From Roseiconus lacunae (lineage in GTDB: Bacteria > Planctomycetota > Planctomycetia > Pirellulales > Pirellulaceae): 64,000 nucleotides of DNA. This document shows, piece by piece, positions 61,475-64,000 of this stretch. The notes under the pieces are model-generated. The model did no database searches. It was not told where the DNA came from and saw only the letters and a list, made by a program, of their open reading frames with translations. A program made the position numbers and the translations under genes. How positions within the stretch are numbered: the stretch's first letter is position 1; the number at the start of each line of letters is the position of its first letter. The stretch is from NCBI RefSeq assembly GCF_008312935.1, contig NZ_VSZO01000015.1:62001-126000 (forward strand), written 5' to 3'.

Positions 61475-62822
61475 TTGCCAGCAGAGGGGCTGACGTTTGC
61501 TTGACTTGATTGCTTGGTGTTGATGACGACTCGGCGACGTTTCGGTAGCACCGAAGAAGGTCACGGACGATTTGCTCGGGGGCATGTCGCTGAAGTGCCG
61601 CTGCTCGGCCATTCGAGGAGAGCGATTGGGCAAGGTCGGAATTGGAAAGGACGTCATTCATCCGTGCAGCAAGCATCGTCGAATCACCGGGGCTACACAG
61701 CAATCCTGTTTGTCCATGGCTGACGATCGATGACAGACCGCCCGTGTCACTGGCGACGCACGGGACTCCTACAAGTTGGGCCTCGCAGAGCGCATTGCTG
61801 CTGTTTTCCATCAAAGATGGGGTGACGAAACATCGTGACGTGTGCAGATGAGAAACGAGGTCCTTTGCCGGAAGCCAGCCAAGAATGTCTACCGCATCAT
61901 TGAGCCCTAGTTCGGCGATGCGCCGATGGATGAGACGGTTAAGACCGCTCCTTCCCGGTTGTGGTGAGATTCCGGCAAGCTTTAATCGAACCGGGATATC
62001 CACTTGGCGTAAGTTTGAGATCGCTTCGAGAAGGACAGGTAGGCCTTTAATCGGCGAGGCGCCGGAGGTGCTCATCACCGTTAAAGCACTGGATTGATCG
62101 AGCGACCAAGCTGAGGCTTGCCGAAACGACGGACGGATCATTTCGTCGACATGAAAGTAGGACGCTGACGGATTGCGAAATAACGCGTGTGCATGATCCC
62201 ACGCCGTTCGTCCGATCAAGGCGTCGACACCGGCCAAGATTTCGCGTTCCAGTGGAATCTGAGCCGCGTATTTCTGACGAATTGTGGCCGGAGTACTGTA
62301 ACGCAGTAGATCCGATACCGTCCACGCCAACCGGCGATCCGACGACCGTATTCCGTGGTCGTAGACACGGTGTATCTCTTCGACAATTCCTTGGATCGAA
62401 AGGACCGAAGGCACGTTGAGCATCCCACGAGAACGCACCAGTCCGAAGATCCGCTCGCTACCGTGAAAGTGAATTAAATCGGGCGCCCATCGTTTGGCAA
62501 TTTGAGTTGCCTTGTGGAGCAGCCGATTGATTCGCGTTTTCCGAAACGCTCCGTAGGTTTCCAAGACACGGTTTGCACCAATGTTGAAGTAGGTCACTTC
62601 GTCGTCTGCGAACTCGACGTCGGGGTATCCGGGAAGTGACGTAACGATTGCGAGTTGTACTTCACCCGAATCGAGGAGCGGTCGGACCAGCGAACTCATC
62701 CAGAACCCGCTTCCAACGGTCGGTCTGCCAAACCTTTGATTCAATGGGTCCAGCGGGACGTTGGTAAACCAAATGACACGGAGAGGCCTCTTCGACAGTG
62801 ATTTGGTCGAAGCCATCGTCAT
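61470..62822 (-). CDS. Glycosyltransferase family 4
   Basis: The 450-residue enzyme has the GT-B fold. The N-terminal domain begins LRVIWFTNVPLDPLNQRFGR, with an unusually long stretch (to about 230) before the donor domain. VMSTSGASPIKGLPVLLEAI near 240 and ENSSNALCEAQLVGVPCVAS near 345 bind the nucleotide sugar, the latter with the E-x7-E spacing. Two Met codons at 62822 and 62816 could serve as start. Its stop codon is contributed by an interspersed repeat (copy C). The specificity is unknown. A gap of 208 bases separates it from the dehydratase gene upstream. Confidence 0.88.
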   Translation of the reverse strand: MTMASTKSLSKRPLRVIWFTNVPLDPLNQRFGRPTVGSGFWMSSLVRPLLDSGEVQLAIVTSLPGYPDVEFADDEVTYFNIGANRVLETYGAFRKTRINRLLHKATQIAKRWAPDLIHFHGSERIFGLVRSRGMLNVPSVLSIQGIVEEIHRVYDHGIRSSDRRLAWTVSDLLRYSTPATIRQKYAAQIPLEREILAGVDALIGRTAWDHAHALFRNPSASYFHVDEMIRPSFRQASAWSLDQSSALTVMSTSGASPIKGLPVLLEAISNLRQVDIPVRLKLAGISPQPGRSGLNRLIHRRIAELGLNDAVDILGWLPAKDLVSHLHTSRCFVTPSLMENSSNALCEAQLVGVPCVASDTGGLSSIVSHGQTGLLCSPGDSTMLAARMNDVLSNSDLAQSLSSNGRAAALQRHAPEQIVRDLLRCYRNVAESSSTPSNQVKQTSAPLLAT

Positions 62823-63030
62823 CTTAAGTTTAGCTTTAATGAAACGGAGCTCTCGAAAGACTGCGGCTGATCGAAGTTGGTCATGAATGGTCGGTACATC
62901 GAACTGACGGCGTTGGCCCAGAAAACTGTTTCGTAGTGGTTGGGCGACAAAGATCCGTCGCTAGCGCGGTGGGAAACGGTTTTAAATGGCTCTTCGATTC
63001 TTGTACCAATCGACGCATTGCGTACACGGC

Positions 63031-64000
63031 TCACGACGTCTCTTGCGCCATCTGTGCTCGGCTGGCGAGTGAAGAAGCTGCCCCTTGCAGGTACTCGGTA
63101 GATCCTTTGCCGAGCGATAGCAGTCGCGAACGAATCTCTTCGACATCTGCTTCAGGGGATGTCAAGAATGCGATTAGGTTTTCCACGGCGGTTTCGTCAC
63201 AAGGCAACCGTTCGACTGACAGAATTTTGGGATGTTTTGTCGCGTGAATATCTCCCTCATCATCGGCGAGCTCCTCATAGAGTTTTTCGCCCGGTCGGGT
63301 ACCAGAAAAGACGATGTCAATTGCATTCTCGGGAAGACCGGAAAGTCGGATAAGGTCGCGGGCAAGATCGACGATTTTGACGGGCGACCCCATATCCAAA
63401 ACAAACAGATCACCGCCGGTGCCCATCGAGGCTGCTTGGATTACGAGCTGGGACGCTTCGGGAATCGTCATGAAGAATCGCGTCATGCGTTCATCGGTGA
63501 CCGTGATGGGGCCACCACGCTCGATTTGCTGCTTGAACAAAGGGACGACGCTGCCCGCGGAACCAAGGACGTTTCCGAAACGTACGCTCATGAATTGTGT
63601 CTTTGATCGGCAACTGATGGCCGAGACATACATTTCCGCGACGCGTTTGGTTGCCCCCATGACGCTTGACGGGCGAACCGACTTATCGCTTGAAATCAAA
63701 ACAAACTTAGAACAACCGTGTCTATCCGCTGCGTCGACGACTGACTTCGTTCCCAGCACGTTGTTGATGACGGCTTCGCGGACGTTCTTTTCCATCAAGG
63801 GAACGTGTTTGTGAGCGGCGGCGTGAAAAACAACGGCAGGTTTATAGCGATCGAACACTTCGTCAATTCGCTCGCGGTCGCGAATGTCGGCGATGACGGT
63901 TTCTTGGATCGTTTGTCTGCCCAGTCGATTTAACTCATTGTCGATGTGAAAGATGCGGTTTTCTCCACGCCCCAATAACACGAGTCGTTCTGGGTTGAAG
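63031..64000 (-). CDS. CapD/PglF-type UDP-sugar dehydratase, C-terminal part (partial)
   Basis: The gene runs off the right edge; about 323 residues are visible and the N-terminal membrane domain is outside. The part seen is a nucleoside-diphosphate-sugar SDR: ADIRDRERIDEVF, VVFHAAAHKHVPLMEKN, VLISSDKSVRPSSVMGATKR and FGNVLGSAGSVVPLFKQQI match the PglF/WbpM/CapD group, which makes UDP-4-keto-6-deoxy-GlcNAc. The catalytic SDK takes the place of the usual SDR Tyr region, as in that family. MTIPEASQLVIQAASMGTGG and FSGTRPGEKLYEEL follow. Such a keto sugar is the precursor for 4-amino sugars that a PglD-like acyltransferase modifies, which fits the acyl block at 47722-51565. Confidence 0.92.
   Translation of the reverse strand, partial: FNPERLVLLGRGENRIFHIDNELNRLGRQTIQETVIADIRDRERIDEVFDRYKPAVVFHAAAHKHVPLMEKNVREAVINNVLGTKSVVDAADRHGCSKFVLISSDKSVRPSSVMGATKRVAEMYVSAISCRSKTQFMSVRFGNVLGSAGSVVPLFKQQIERGGPITVTDERMTRFFMTIPEASQLVIQAASMGTGGDLFVLDMGSPVKIVDLARDLIRLSGLPENAIDIVFSGTRPGEKLYEELADDEGDIHATKHPKILSVERLPCDETAVENLIAFLTSPEADVEEIRSRLLSLGKGSTEYLQGAASSLASRAQMAQETS

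Noticed and set aside
1-64000. tRNA, rRNA, CRISPR, insertion sequences and prophage genes
   Set aside because: I looked for cloverleaf-like segments, regular spaced repeats, transposase and integrase motifs and found none.

Overview
This 64 kb window looks like a chromosomal segment of a marine-type planctomycete, most likely family Pirellulaceae (Rhodopirellula-like). The signs are three gene pairs built from planctomycete cytochrome/DUF1549-DUF1553 or DUF1587-DUF1592-DUF1585 proteins next to DUF1501/DUF1552 proteins, an H4MPT-pathway mch gene, a PEP-CTERM protein, moderate GC, weak Shine-Dalgarno sites and many short divergent operons. I see no rRNA, tRNA, CRISPR array, prophage or insertion sequence.

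Positions 1-16990 carry mostly core genes. There is the end of motA followed by two consecutive motB-like genes, a def-fmt operon on the minus strand, an operon of mch, an ATP-grasp ligase and an OleC-type acyl-AMP ligase, a hemD-hemE gene fusion, trmB, and dnaE. Positions 14316-25077 hold a cytochrome/DUF1553 plus DUF1501 pair, a TonB-dependent receptor, and a DUF1592-type plus DUF1552 pair. Positions 25386-41222 hold a divergent Ser/Thr kinase-like protein, a rhomboid protease with a long soluble tail, a PEP-CTERM secreted protein, an RND pump with its adaptor, larC, an isolated type-B rpmJ (bL36), a Tat-exported Gfo/Idh/MocA oxidoreductase, an ECF-like sigma factor, and an HD-PAS-GGEEF diguanylate cyclase. 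A third DUF1549/DUF1553 plus DUF1501 pair follows at 41319-44921.

From 44834 to the right edge lies a large surface-polysaccharide locus, nearly all on the minus strand. It has a CapD/PglF-type dehydratase (cut by the edge), five GT4-type and one GT2 glycosyltransferases, a Wzx flippase, a Wzy-like polymerase, two hexapeptide acyltransferases, a UDP-sugar 4-epimerase and a PglC-type initiating phosphosugar transferase. Tightly coupled to that transferase are an acyl carrier protein, an acyl-AMP ligase and a FabG-like reductase, with a divergent PglD/NeuD-like acyltransferase beyond them. Together these suggest a dedicated route that activates a small acyl group on a carrier protein, reduces it and places it on an amino sugar of the polysaccharide. 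This is the best candidate in the window for an under-described system.

Other points worth following are a roughly 85-100 bp interspersed repeat in three intergenic copies (one supplies the stop codon of one gene and the start codon of the next), a probable non-AUG start for fmt, the HemD-HemE fusion, and the tandem MotB-like proteins.
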